Assembly (NCBI RefSeq): GCF_009728735.1
Contig: NZ_CP024636.1
Span: 4,030,483 to 4,094,482, forward strand
DNA from: Pantoea phytobeneficialis
GTDB taxonomy: Bacteria; Pseudomonadota; Gammaproteobacteria; Enterobacterales; Enterobacteriaceae
Direction of reading: 5' to 3'
Length of the DNA: 64,000 nt
Shown piece by piece: positions 51,891 to 60,612 of this stretch. The notes under the pieces are model-generated. The model was not told where the DNA came from. It made no database searches and was given only the letters and a program-made list of their open reading frames with translations. Every line of letters begins with the position of its first letter. The first letter of the stretch is position 1. The position numbers and the translations under genes are program-made.

Positions 51891-53288
51891 ATGAACAACG
51901 ATACCGGTTTACGCAAAAATACGTTGGGCTTGTTTTCTCTGGTCTTTTTTGTGGTGGCGGCGGCGTCGCCGCTGACTGGCGTGGTCGGTGGCCTGCCGGT
52001 GGCGATTATTTCCGGCAATGGCGGTGGCATTCCGGTGTTTTACATCCTGTCGTGCGTCATTTTGATGCTGTTCGCGGTGGGCTTTATCGCCATGAGTCGC
52101 CACGTCAATAACGCCGGTGCCTTCTATACCTATATCTCCAAAGGTCTGGGAGAAAACTGGGGCGCATCGGCGTCGGTACTGGCGTTAATGGCCTACTTCT
52201 CCATCCAAATCGCGATTGTCGCCATGCTCGGCTTCTTTACCCAGCTGTTCCTTGAAGAACATCTCAGCACCCATATTCCCTGGTGGGCGCTGAGTATGTT
52301 GTTTGCGGTGATTGCCTGGGTTCTGGGCATCAAACGGGTTGAGGTGGGCGGTAAGTTACTGGGCGTGCTGATGCTGGCCGAGGTCGCGATCGTGCTGCTG
52401 ACCGATGTGATGCTGCTGGTGAAAAAAGCCGGTCCTTACACCTTCCAGTCGTTTGAGCCGTCCGTGTTTATGCAAGGCAACCTCGGTATCGCCTTTATCT
52501 TTACCATCGCCGCCTTTATCGGTTTTGAATCAACGGCGATCTATGCCGAAGAGTGCCGCGATCCACAGAAAACCGTGCCACGCGCCACCATTTGCGCCCT
52601 GCTGCTCATCACCGCCTTTTTCTGCTTTACCAGTTGGTCGCTGGTGCAGGCCTATGGCTTCGATGAAATTGTGGCCATCGCCAGCAAAGATCCCGGCAAT
52701 TTTGTCTTCAACATCACCCGTCAGTATGTCGGCCAGTGGGCGGTGGATACCATGTCGGTGTTGTTGATCACCAGCCTGTTCGCCGCCACCCTGGCGTTTC
52801 ACAACAATATCTCCCGCTATCTGTTTAGCATCAGCCGTGATGGTCTGATCTGGAAAGAGCTGTGCAAAACCCATCCCACCAACGGTACGCCACATAACGC
52901 CAGCCATCTGCATAGCGTGATTCTGTTGCTGTTACTGGCGGGGATGGGCAGCGCCGGGCTGGACCCGATGGTGCACATCTTTGCCATCGGTTCGGCGGTC
53001 GCTACCCTGTGTATCCTGATTCTGCAATTGGGCGTGTCAGCGGCGGTGGTGCTGTTTTTCCGTCGCGTCGTAACGGATGACAGCCGGTTTCAGGTGTTCT
53101 GGGCACCGCTGCTGTCGATTATTTGTATGACCCTCACCATCATTCTGGTGGTGAACAATCTGCAATCCCTGAGTGGCAGCGATTCCAGCGTGGTGAAGAT
53201 GATCCCGTGGTTTATCGCCGCCTGTGCGCTGGCGGGTTACGGCATGTCATTGAAGCGTGGAATGAAAGTGGCGGTGATAAAAAAATAA
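51891..53288 (+). CDS. APC-family amino acid/amine permease
   Basis: A 465-residue inner-membrane transporter of the amino acid-polyamine-organocation superfamily with about 12 membrane segments. Motifs include the TM1 region LVFFVVAAASPLTGVVGGLP, the AGAFYTYISKGLG segment and the TM6 FIGFESTAIYAEECRDPQKTVPRAT stretch. The start at 51891 was chosen for the upstream GAGGCG and because earlier residues are not family-like. It follows the AraC gene and probably imports the substrate of the OCD-Rid-oxidase genes. Specificity cannot be read from sequence. Confidence 0.88.
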   Translation: MNNDTGLRKNTLGLFSLVFFVVAAASPLTGVVGGLPVAIISGNGGGIPVFYILSCVILMLFAVGFIAMSRHVNNAGAFYTYISKGLGENWGASASVLALMAYFSIQIAIVAMLGFFTQLFLEEHLSTHIPWWALSMLFAVIAWVLGIKRVEVGGKLLGVLMLAEVAIVLLTDVMLLVKKAGPYTFQSFEPSVFMQGNLGIAFIFTIAAFIGFESTAIYAEECRDPQKTVPRATICALLLITAFFCFTSWSLVQAYGFDEIVAIASKDPGNFVFNITRQYVGQWAVDTMSVLLITSLFAATLAFHNNISRYLFSISRDGLIWKELCKTHPTNGTPHNASHLHSVILLLLLAGMGSAGLDPMVHIFAIGSAVATLCILILQLGVSAAVVLFFRRVVTDDSRFQVFWAPLLSIICMTLTIILVVNNLQSLSGSDSSVVKMIPWFIAACALAGYGMSLKRGMKVAVIKK

Positions 53289-53335
53289 TCTGCCTTAGCT
53301 GCTTTAACTCAGTTTCCCCCTGAATATCCCTATAT

Positions 53336-53413
53336 GTAGCGGCGCGATTTATCGCGCTCTTTTCAGGCTGTGGCATGACCTGCAAAGACCCGCGCGATAA
53401 AACGCGCCGCTAC
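53336..53413. repeat. Inverted pair of the dispersed palindromic repeat
   Basis: A unit starting GTAGCGGCGCGAT (53336-53357) and a unit ending ACGCGCCGCTAC (53392-53413) are separated by 34 bases, the widest spacing in the window. They lie after the permease gene and mark the left edge of the AT-rich hcp region. Confidence 0.85.
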
Positions 53414-53785
53414 TCAATGCACCATCGTTTCCCGCCCCACGCTTCCCAACATTGGGCAACATCATTCAGTTTCAGAATCATCCTAATAAAATCGTTAACA
53501 CTGTTAATTTATTGACATGAAGCCGTGTTAAATTTTACTAATGTATTACGGTGCCATCGCGTATTTACGCGATGATAATCAGATCCAATCTCTACACAAA
53601 TAAGTGACATATCAGCTTTAGCAGGCCGCAATATCACCTCGGTTTATTCAGATAATCGGGTGAAAAGTGACATTGCGGTGACAGAATTATCTCCATATTA
53701 ACTGGCTTGACACCATTTTCACGTAACCGAGTGAGATGCGTATCTCATTTATCTTTCATGGAAAAAACAATCAGGAAATCAGGTA
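53414..53785 (+). promoter_or_regulatory. AT-rich leader of the hcp pair with candidate promoter and palindrome
   Basis: No gene is supported in these 372 bases. TTGACA (53512-53517) and TTTACT (53534-53539) are spaced by 16 bases and form a candidate sigma-70 promoter. A perfect 20-base palindrome, CATCGCGTA, TT, TACGCGATG, lies just downstream at 53555-53574 where a repressor could bind. A second inverted repeat, TGAGAT, GCGT, ATCTCA, lies at 53732-53747. No sigma-54 promoter, common in front of T6SS genes, was recognised. The leader would be about 240 bases long. Confidence 0.5.
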
Positions 53786-54268
53786 ATGGCTATTGATATT
53801 TATTTGAAAGTTGACGGAACAACCGGTGAGTCCCAGGACAGCAATCACAAAGGATGGACCGATGTACTCTCCTTTACATGGGGGGCTGCACAACCGGGAA
53901 ATATGTCAGTTGGCGGCGGCGGTGGTGCTGGCAAAGTGGCTTACCGTGATCTGAATATTAAGGCGTTGATTGATAAATCCACCCCGGCGATTTTGAAGTT
54001 CTGCTCCAGCGGTAAACATGTCGACAAAGTCGAGCTGTCAGTTTGTAAGGCCGGTGGCAACCAGGTTGAATATTCAAAGATCACTCTTGAAGACGTGCTG
54101 GTTACGCAAACCGACTTCAACGGCGTGGGTCAGAGCGACACCATCGTAGTGGATTACGCCTTCCAGGCGGCCAAAGTCTCCATGAGCTATTGGGAACAGG
54201 GCGAGAGTGGTACCAAAGGTGCCGAAAGCAAAGTGAGCTGGGACATTAAGCAAAACAAAGAAAGCTAA
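53786..54268 (+). CDS. hcp: Hcp family type VI secretion tube protein, copy 1
   Basis: A 160-residue Hcp1-type protein. Hexameric Hcp rings stack to form the inner tube of the type VI secretion system and carry small effectors in their lumen. The family pattern is complete: MAIDIYLKVDGTTGES, then WGAAQPGNMSVGGGGGAGKV, KALIDKSTPAILKFCSSGKHVDKVELSVCKAGG, and TLEDVLVTQTD. The ATG follows AGGAAATCAGGTA. It is followed 45 bases later by a second copy, about 70% identical by eye. No T6SS core genes (tssB, tssC, vgrG, clpV) are in the window, so the tube must be supplied to a machine elsewhere. Confidence 0.93.
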   Translation: MAIDIYLKVDGTTGESQDSNHKGWTDVLSFTWGAAQPGNMSVGGGGGAGKVAYRDLNIKALIDKSTPAILKFCSSGKHVDKVELSVCKAGGNQVEYSKITLEDVLVTQTDFNGVGQSDTIVVDYAFQAAKVSMSYWEQGESGTKGAESKVSWDIKQNKES

Positions 54269-54313
54269 ACACGCATGACACCCTGATATCACGACAAGGC
54301 GATGGTAAACACA

Positions 54314-54796
54314 ATGGCGATAGATATTTTTTTAAAAGTGGATGGCATCAATGGTGAATCGCAAAATGCGAATCACAAGAACTGGATCGATGTGTATTCA
54401 TTTAGCTGGGGTGCAAAGCAACCCGGTAATATGGCGGTGGGTGGTGGTGGTGGCGCAGGCAAAGTGAATTATCGTGACCTTACTGTGCAGGCGCTGGTTG
54501 ATAAAGGTACCCCGGCGTTACTGAAATATTGCTCCAGCGGCAAACATATTGCCAAAGTTCAACTGTCAGTCTGCAAAGCCGGCGGTCAGGAAGTCGAATA
54601 TACCCTTATTACGCTGGAAGATGTGTTGGTAACACAAACCGATTATATCGGCGTAGCACATGGATCAACCCTGGGTATGGAATACGCATTTCAGGCCAGT
54701 AAGGTGGCGATGGAATATTGGGAACAGACTTCGCAGGGGAATAAAGGCGCGTCAGTGCAGATGGGTTGGGATATCAAACAAAACAAAGAAGTCTAA
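54314..54796 (+). CDS. hcp: Hcp family type VI secretion tube protein, copy 2
   Basis: A second 160-residue Hcp1-type protein of identical length to copy 1. It differs at about 49 positions, and the lumen-loop region NMAVGGGGGAGKVNYRDL and the C-terminal WDIKQNKE are kept. Substitutions are clustered between residues 108 and 120 (GVGQSDTIVVD to GVAHGSTLGME) and at 138-152, so the copies may have different surface or cargo specificity. The ATG at 54314 is chosen to match copy 1; the ribosome-binding site is weak, so it may depend on upstream translation. It is followed after 17 bases by a gene of unknown function. Confidence 0.92.
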   Translation: MAIDIFLKVDGINGESQNANHKNWIDVYSFSWGAKQPGNMAVGGGGGAGKVNYRDLTVQALVDKGTPALLKYCSSGKHIAKVQLSVCKAGGQEVEYTLITLEDVLVTQTDYIGVAHGSTLGMEYAFQASKVAMEYWEQTSQGNKGASVQMGWDIKQNKEV

Positions 54797-54813
54797 CCAC
54801 GCTCGGGGGCGTT

Positions 54814-55644
54814 ATGGCATTTCCGAAATCACATGAAATATTAGCACTGACATCACAACCCGAATTAAATAATCGTGTGTCAGCAAACTATCTGACCACT
54901 GAAATTCTGGACGAAGCTTTGATTCTCGTCCGTTCGTTATCCACGGATGAAGTCTTCAGACTGGCTAAATCGGAAACCAGTCAGATTGCTTATACCCTGA
55001 AAGATTACAAAGACGAGAATAACCGCCGCCTGGCTTCCGGCGATGTCGAGTCAGGACAGTTACCACTGGGGAGGATTAACCATCTGGATAACCGGGTAGC
55101 CGGTGTGCGCGTCCAGCATGTGGATAATGCCGCCAAAAGTGCGTTGGGGGGAACCGCAATATTTCTCGGTGCCGGGCTATGGGCGGGATTAGGTTCCAGT
55201 GTGGGCAGCATCATTGGCAGGAATGCCGTACAGTTCGGCGTCACCGCCGCCTCCGCGTGGGGAACACGTTTTGTGACCCAGAAAGTCGTGGCGGTGAATC
55301 AGATGGCGTCACATATCAAAAATCTCGCCGATATGTTCAATACCACCCACAATGCATTTTCTGAATTCCGCAATGACGTCTATGTCAAACGCGTACAGTA
55401 CAAACCTGATGAAGACAGCCCTCCCCTGACTTTTGAACAAAATGTCACCGGTAAAAATGCACTTCCGGGCGATCAGGCCGCGGCAATTCAGCAGATACTG
55501 ACCCGATTTATCAGCTCAGCCTATCAGCGCGTTGATATTGTTGGCCGACCTGCCGAGTTTATGAAGGTCTATTTTGAAGGCGGGGCCCCGCTGGATATTT
55601 CACGTATTCAGTATGATTACCTGATCAATCTCAAGTTGCCGTAA
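54814..55644 (+). CDS. Unknown protein encoded with the hcp pair; Gly-rich hydrophobic centre
   Basis: A 276-residue protein that I do not recognise. Residues 1-105 are soluble and helix-prone. Residues 108-152 form a Gly/Ala-rich hydrophobic stretch (GGTAIFLGAGLWAGLGSSVG then VQFGVTAASAW) that could insert as a membrane hairpin. Residues 160-276 are again soluble. No signal peptide is seen. It starts 17 bases after hcp copy 2 (GGGGGCG upstream of the ATG), in the same direction, and ends just before the convergent yhiN. An Hcp-carried T6SS effector or an hcp-associated accessory protein are both possible; no immunity gene is visible beside it. Function is not known. Confidence 0.75.
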   Translation: MAFPKSHEILALTSQPELNNRVSANYLTTEILDEALILVRSLSTDEVFRLAKSETSQIAYTLKDYKDENNRRLASGDVESGQLPLGRINHLDNRVAGVRVQHVDNAAKSALGGTAIFLGAGLWAGLGSSVGSIIGRNAVQFGVTAASAWGTRFVTQKVVAVNQMASHIKNLADMFNTTHNAFSEFRNDVYVKRVQYKPDEDSPPLTFEQNVTGKNALPGDQAAAIQQILTRFISSAYQRVDIVGRPAEFMKVYFEGGAPLDISRIQYDYLINLKLP

Positions 55645-56835
55645 TCAGGATGACAACGCCTGCGCGCACGCCCAGGCGGAACTCCACGCCCACTGGAAGT
55701 TATAGCCACCCAGCCAGCCGGTCACATCCACCACTTCGCCGATAAAATATAATCCGGGCACATCGCGTGCTTCCAGGGTTTTTGACGATAACAGGGTGGT
55801 ATCCACGCCGCCCAGCGTCACTTCAGCTGTGCGGTAGCCTTCGGTGCCGTTTGGCTGTACCCGCCACTGATGCAGGGTTTGCACCAGTTCGCCCTGCTGC
55901 TTGCTGTTGAGCTGCTTCAGGGTGACGTCAGGGATCTGGTTCAGCGCCTGCAACACTTCCACCAGGCGCTTCGGCAAAATTTTCGCCAGGCTGTTTTTCA
56001 GGCTGAGATTCGGATGGGCGTCACGCTGGATATTAATAAACCCATCCAGCGGCGTTGCCGGGGATAAATCCACCGTCACGAACTCGCCGGGCTGCCAGTA
56101 ACTGGAGATTTGCAACACCGCCGGGCCAGATAAACCGCGATGGGTAAACAACAACGCCTCTTTAAATAAGGTGCCGTCCTGCGCAGTGATGGTGGTGGGT
56201 AACGCCACGCCGGATAAGGTGTTCAATTGTTCCAGCAGCGGTTTATGCAGAGTAAAAGGCACCAGCGCAGCGCGCGTCGGGAACACTTTCAAACCAAACT
56301 GCTCCGCCACTTTATAACCGAACGGTGAAGCTCCCAGCCCCGGCATCGATAAGCCACCGCTGGCGATCACCAACTTCTCCGCCTGCACCGTCATGCCGTT
56401 CAGTTGCAGGGTGTAGCCTGCGTCGTCACGCTGCACGCTCAGCACTTCGCTGCGCAACCGGAGCGTCACCTGTCCGGCTTCACACTCGGCCAGCAGCATA
56501 TCCACGATTTGCTGCGCCGAATCATCGCAGAACAACTGGCCCAGCGTTTTCTCGTGATATGCGATGCCGTGACGATTGACCAGATCGATAAAGTCCCACT
56601 GGGTATAGCGCGCCAGCGCAGATTTACAGAAATGCGGGTTGTGCGACAGGTAAGCTGCGGGTTCGGTATACATATTGGTGAAATTGCAGCGTCCGCCGCC
56701 CGACATCAGAATTTTGCGGCCCGCTTTTTTGCCGTTATCAAGCAGCAGCACACGCAGGCCACGCTGTCCGGCCTGTGCAGCACAGAACATGCCCGCAGCA
56801 CCCGCGCCAACAATGATAACGTCAAACTTTTCCAC
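55645..56835 (-). CDS. yhiN: HI0933/YhiN-family FAD-dependent oxidoreductase
   Basis: A 396-residue predicted flavoprotein of unknown reaction. The N-terminal FAD motif DVIIVGAGAAGMFCAAQAG (about 5-23) is followed by GRKILMSGGGRCNFTNM, the hallmark of the HI0933 family, and the C-terminus ends in the family pattern DVTGWLGGYNFQWAWSSAWACAQAL. The gene is divergent from pitA, as yhiN is in E. coli, which supports the orthology. It converges on the unknown gene next to the hcp pair; the two stop codons are adjacent. Confidence 0.93.
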   Translation of the reverse strand: MEKFDVIIVGAGAAGMFCAAQAGQRGLRVLLLDNGKKAGRKILMSGGGRCNFTNMYTEPAAYLSHNPHFCKSALARYTQWDFIDLVNRHGIAYHEKTLGQLFCDDSAQQIVDMLLAECEAGQVTLRLRSEVLSVQRDDAGYTLQLNGMTVQAEKLVIASGGLSMPGLGASPFGYKVAEQFGLKVFPTRAALVPFTLHKPLLEQLNTLSGVALPTTITAQDGTLFKEALLFTHRGLSGPAVLQISSYWQPGEFVTVDLSPATPLDGFINIQRDAHPNLSLKNSLAKILPKRLVEVLQALNQIPDVTLKQLNSKQQGELVQTLHQWRVQPNGTEGYRTAEVTLGGVDTTLLSSKTLEARDVPGLYFIGEVVDVTGWLGGYNFQWAWSSAWACAQALSS

Positions 56836-57076
56836 TGCTTTTTCTCACTTCACCCGAAAGGCGCTGATTGTAGTGATCTGTCCTCTTTGACGCCAGTGTC
56901 AAAAAAATGCCGTAAATATGTCATATTGTAAATGACTCATATTTCGGCATTTTTCCCTTGTTTAGGCGTGTGACTGGCAACATTAAGACAAAAAAAGACT
57001 ATATTTCCCTTTCCCATACAGCACGTTGTCGCGGATAATGCGCCGCGTTCATGTCCTCCAAAATGGCGTAACGTTT

Positions 57077-58576
57077 ATGCTACATCTGTTTGCTGGTCTT
57101 GACCTGAGTACCGGCCTGTTATTGGTTCTTGCCCTGCTGTTTGTATTGTTTTACGAAGCAATCAACGGTTTCCACGACACAGCCAACGCGGTCGCGACAG
57201 TTATCTACACCCGTGCGATGCGGGCGCAGCTGGCGGTTGTGATGGCAGGTGTTTTCAACTTTTTCGGTGTTTTGCTGGGCGGTTTGAGCGTGGCCTATGC
57301 CATTGTTCATATGCTCCCCACCGATCTGCTATTAAATGTTGGTTCAGCTCACGGCCTGGCTATGGTGTTCTCCATGCTGCTGGCTGCGATTATCTGGAAC
57401 CTCGGCACCTGGTATCTTGGCCTGCCGGCGTCCAGCTCCCATACCCTGATTGGTGCCATTATTGGTATCGGTCTGACCAATGCTCTGATGACCGGAACGT
57501 CGGTGGTTGATGCGCTCAACCTGCCAAAAGTTCTGAATATCTTCCTTTCCCTGATCCTGTCGCCGATTGTCGGTCTGGTGATTGCCGGTAGCCTGATTTT
57601 CCTGCTGCGCCGCTACTGGAGCAGCACCAAGAAACGCTCGCGTATTCATATGACGCCAGCCGATCGCGAGAAAATCGACGGCAAGAAAAAGCCGCCATTC
57701 TGGACGCGTATCGCCCTGATTGTTTCCGCCATTGGCGTAAGCTATTCACACGGTGCGAACGATGGTCAGAAAGGCATTGGCCTGATCATGCTGGTGCTGA
57801 TTGGTGTCGCACCTGCGGGTTTCGTGGTCAACATGAATGCCTCCGGTTATGACATCACCCGTACCCGTGATGCCGTCAACCATCTGGAGCAGTACTACCA
57901 GCAGCACAGCGAAACCCTGACGCACATCGTGCAGATGGTGCCGCCTGCGGTGCCTGCGCCAGAAGAGTCCATCAATGGCCCGCATGAATTCCACTGCGAT
58001 AGCGCCCGTGCGCTGCCAGCGATTCAGCGAGCTCAGGGCTTACTGAACAATCTGCAAAGCTACAGTGACCTGACACCTGACCAGCGCAGCCAGATGCGTC
58101 GTCTGCTGCTGTGCATCTCCGATACCGCCGATAAAGCGGCGAAGCTGCCGGAAACCAGCGCTGACGACCAGCGTTTCCTGAACAAGCTGAAAAGCGATCT
58201 GTTGGGAACCGTTGAGTATGCGCCGGTGTGGATCATCATGGCCGTAGCCCTGGCGCTTGGCGTCGGCACCATGATTGGCTGGCGTCGTGTGGCGACCACT
58301 ATCGGTGAGAAGATTGGTAAGAAAGGCATGACCTACGCGCAGGGTATGTCAGCGCAGGTGACGGCAGCGGTGTCGATTGGCATTGCCAGCTACACCGGGA
58401 TGCCGGTTTCCACCACGCACATTCTGTCGTCGTCAGTCGCCGGGACCATGTTGGTTGATGGTGGCGGTCTGCAAAGCCGTACCATCAAGAATATCGCGAT
58501 GGCGTGGGTGTTTACCCTGCCGGTGTGTATTCTGTTGTCCGGTTCCTTGTACTGGATTGCGCTGAAGCTGGTGTAA
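57077..58576 (+). CDS. pitA: Low-affinity inorganic phosphate transporter PitA
   Basis: PitA is a proton symporter for metal-phosphate complexes and a main route of phosphate, zinc and magnesium-phosphate uptake. The 499-residue protein has the E. coli length. Paired signature repeats are [18 protein letters not shown] (about 28-45) and [13 protein letters not shown], and [12 protein letters not shown] and [13 protein letters not shown] also match. The start at 57077 aligns with the E. coli N-terminus [10 protein letters not shown]; an upstream in-frame ATG at 57026 is possible but not family-like. Followed by a strong terminator. Confidence 0.96.
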   Translation: MLHLFAGLDLSTGLLLVLALLFVLFYEAINGFHDTANAVATVIYTRAMRAQLAVVMAGVFNFFGVLLGGLSVAYAIVHMLPTDLLLNVGSAHGLAMVFSMLLAAIIWNLGTWYLGLPASSSHTLIGAIIGIGLTNALMTGTSVVDALNLPKVLNIFLSLILSPIVGLVIAGSLIFLLRRYWSSTKKRSRIHMTPADREKIDGKKKPPFWTRIALIVSAIGVSYSHGANDGQKGIGLIMLVLIGVAPAGFVVNMNASGYDITRTRDAVNHLEQYYQQHSETLTHIVQMVPPAVPAPEESINGPHEFHCDSARALPAIQRAQGLLNNLQSYSDLTPDQRSQMRRLLLCISDTADKAAKLPETSADDQRFLNKLKSDLLGTVEYAPVWIIMAVALALGVGTMIGWRRVATTIGEKIGKKGMTYAQGMSAQVTAAVSIGIASYTGMPVSTTHILSSSVAGTMLVDGGGLQSRTIKNIAMAWVFTLPVCILLSGSLYWIALKLV

Positions 58577-58596
58577 TCACCGCTTCAGACACCGAA

Positions 58597-58623
58597 GGGC
58601 GACAGCAATGTCGCCCTTTTTTT
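58597..58623 (+). terminator. Rho-independent terminator of pitA
   Basis: GGGCGACA (58597-58604), GCAA, TGTCGCCC (58609-58616), then seven T. The T-run overlaps the stop codon of the convergent uspB. Confidence 0.93.
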
Positions 58624-58957
58624 ATTGCCAGACCGCCATCGCGATCAGGCTGACAACCACCAGCCCACACAGCCCGCTGGTCAAAATAAATTGCCCGCGT
58701 ACCCGTTCACAGCGACGAATAAACTCTTCGTCGTGATGGTCACGATAGCGCTTCTCCCAGATATAGCGCACCAGGCGCACCTGTTTGCTGGGCTGACCGT
58801 GCGACGTAAAGAAGCCAGCACCATCCACATATTGATATAACAGCGGATCGCAACCGCGTAGCACCGCCAATAACGAGCGCAGAGAAGAGAAGTAGCGCGC
58901 CATATTCACCAGACAAACTACACAAAGAGCCCAAAAAAGCGCGATAGTGCTAATCAT
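58622..58957 (-). CDS. uspB: Universal stress protein B UspB
   Basis: UspB is a small inner-membrane protein needed for ethanol tolerance in stationary phase. The 111-residue protein matches E. coli in length. It has an N-terminal membrane segment ([20 protein letters not shown]), a polar middle and a C-terminal one ([19 protein letters not shown]). The start at 58957 follows GGAGGGGATC. It lies between pitA (convergent) and uspA (divergent), as in E. coli. Confidence 0.95.
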   Translation of the reverse strand: MISTIALFWALCVVCLVNMARYFSSLRSLLAVLRGCDPLLYQYVDGAGFFTSHGQPSKQVRLVRYIWEKRYRDHHDEEFIRRCERVRGQFILTSGLCGLVVVSLIAMAVWQ

Positions 58958-59367
58958 GATCCCCTCCCGGCTGGAGACGTGGAGACGCAACGCTGTAAAC
59001 GCTCCACGAGAAAGCCTTCCACTGAATGAATCGAATTGCGTTGTTTTTTTGCGAGTCCGGCGGTAAGTCATCAGGAGATGTATGACCGTCATTTTCAGTG
59101 TAGGAGATTTGGTAAAAATTTTTCCAGCGATGATTTTCGTTCACCGCGAGCGAAAAAAGCGATAACCCTTGATCTTCCTCACAGCGGCGCAGCGCCTTGC
59201 AGCATTTGTTAACAACTCTGGCTATACTGGGGGTATAACAACAAACCGCCTGCAAAGCATAAATCTCGATGGGTGGCGCTTATCGCCGTTATGCGCAAAG
59301 GATTTCGCCAGCCGTGACGTGGCAGGAATTCGGGTTGCCCCCAGAATCTTGTGAAAGGAGTTATATC
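58958..59367. promoter_or_regulatory. Divergent uspB/uspA intergenic region
   Basis: A 410-base gap with no supported gene. A TATACT hexamer at 59223-59228, about 140 bases before the uspA ATG, is a candidate -10, but no good -35 was assigned. Only about 40% of the length would be needed for two ordinary promoters; stress-linked regulation in other enterobacteria would account for the rest. Confidence 0.4.
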
Positions 59368-59802
59368 ATGGCTTATAAACACATCCTGATTGCAGTAGAC
59401 CTTTCCCCTGAAAGCCAGTTACTGGTTGAAAAAGCCGTCTCACTGGCACGTCCTTATGATGCGAAAATCTCATTAATCCACGTTGATGTGAATTATTCAG
59501 ACCTCTACACCGGGCTGATTGACGTCAATTTAGGTGATATGCAGAAACGCATCTCTGAAGAGACGCATACCGCACTGAAAGAACTTTCGACCAACGCCGG
59601 ATACCCCATCAGTGAAACCCTGAGCGGTAGCGGTGACCTCGGTCAGGTGCTGGTGGATGCGATTAGAAAATATGATGTGGATTTGGTGGTATGTGGCCAC
59701 CATCAGGACTTCTGGAGCAAGCTGATGTCCTCAGCGCGCCAGCTCATTAATACGGTGCATATTGATATGTTGATTGTGCCGTTGCGCGATGACGACGAAT
59801 AA
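59368..59802 (+). CDS. uspA: Universal stress protein A UspA
   Basis: UspA is a cytoplasmic dimeric stress protein induced when growth stops. The 144-residue product matches E. coli. The alpha/beta fold begins [27 protein letters not shown] and continues through [36 protein letters not shown]. The Walker-like ATP-binding loop of UspFG types is absent, as in other UspA proteins. AAAGGAG precedes the ATG. In E. coli dtpB lies between uspA and rsmJ; here it is missing and uspA and rsmJ converge. Confidence 0.97.
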   Translation: MAYKHILIAVDLSPESQLLVEKAVSLARPYDAKISLIHVDVNYSDLYTGLIDVNLGDMQKRISEETHTALKELSTNAGYPISETLSGSGDLGQVLVDAIRKYDVDLVVCGHHQDFWSKLMSSARQLINTVHIDMLIVPLRDDDE

Positions 59803-59804
59803 CA

Positions 59805-59834
59805 AAACAGGCCGGGAAACCGGCCTGTTTTTTT
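59805..59834 (+). terminator. Rho-independent terminator of uspA
   Basis: AAACAGGCCGG (59805-59815), GAAA, CCGGCCTGTTT (59820-59830), then T to 59834. Begins two bases after the uspA stop. Confidence 0.93.
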
Positions 59835-59854
59835 GTAGCGGATAGGTGCAAATA

Positions 59855-60604
59855 TCAGCTTAGCGGCGGATAGATATCAAAACGATGGCTTTTGGTCACC
59901 ACCGCTGACTGTGTCACCACACCCGCTAACGGCGGGGCGTAATCCGGGCGCTTCACCACAATACGTTTTTTCGCCAGACGCCGCGCCGGTTCCAGCAGTG
60001 CATCAGCATCCTCATCCGCGCCTACCAGAGACTGGAATACCCGCATCTCCTTTTTCACCATCGCGCTTTTTTGCCGGTGAGGATACATCGGGTCGAGATA
60101 CACCACATCTGGCGCGGGAGTGATTTCACTCAGCGCCTGCTGGCTGACGACATGCAGCAGCGTTAATCGCTCGCGCAGCCAGCCGCCGATTTCCGCATCG
60201 TCATAACCCCGACGCAAACCATCCTCCAGCAACGCCGCCACCACCGGATGACGTTCCAGCATGCGCACCCGGCAGCCCAGCGCGGCCAGAACAAAGGCAT
60301 CGCGTCCTAATCCGGCCGTGGCATCGACCACATCCGGCAGGTAATCACCCTTGATACCCACCGCTTTCGCCACTGCTTCACCGCGCCCACCGCCAAAACG
60401 ACGCCGGTGCGCCATCGCGCCAGAGACGAAATCAACAAAAATGCCGCCCAGCTTTGGCTCGTCGCGTTTACGCAGCTCAAGATGGCTGGCAGTCAGCACC
60501 AGCGCCAGTGGCGACTGCTCATCCTGCTCCAGTCCCCAGCGCTGGGCCAAATGTAATAAGGCGCCGTCTCCGGCGCCTGTTTCATCAATTAAACCGATTT
60601 TCAC
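59855..60604 (-). CDS. rsmJ: 16S rRNA (guanine1516-N2)-methyltransferase RsmJ
   Basis: RsmJ methylates G1516 of 16S rRNA with S-adenosylmethionine. The 249-residue protein is nearly the E. coli length (250). The methyltransferase motif I region is [21 protein letters not shown] (about 92-112) and motif IV is [44 protein letters not shown] is strongly conserved. It lies eight bases after prlC on the same strand, the usual two-gene operon. Confidence 0.97.
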   Translation of the reverse strand: MKIGLIDETGAGDGALLHLAQRWGLEQDEQSPLALVLTASHLELRKRDEPKLGGIFVDFVSGAMAHRRRFGGGRGEAVAKAVGIKGDYLPDVVDATAGLGRDAFVLAALGCRVRMLERHPVVAALLEDGLRRGYDDAEIGGWLRERLTLLHVVSQQALSEITPAPDVVYLDPMYPHRQKSAMVKKEMRVFQSLVGADEDADALLEPARRLAKKRIVVKRPDYAPPLAGVVTQSAVVTKSHRFDIYPPLS

Positions 60605-60612
60605 AAGCAGGC

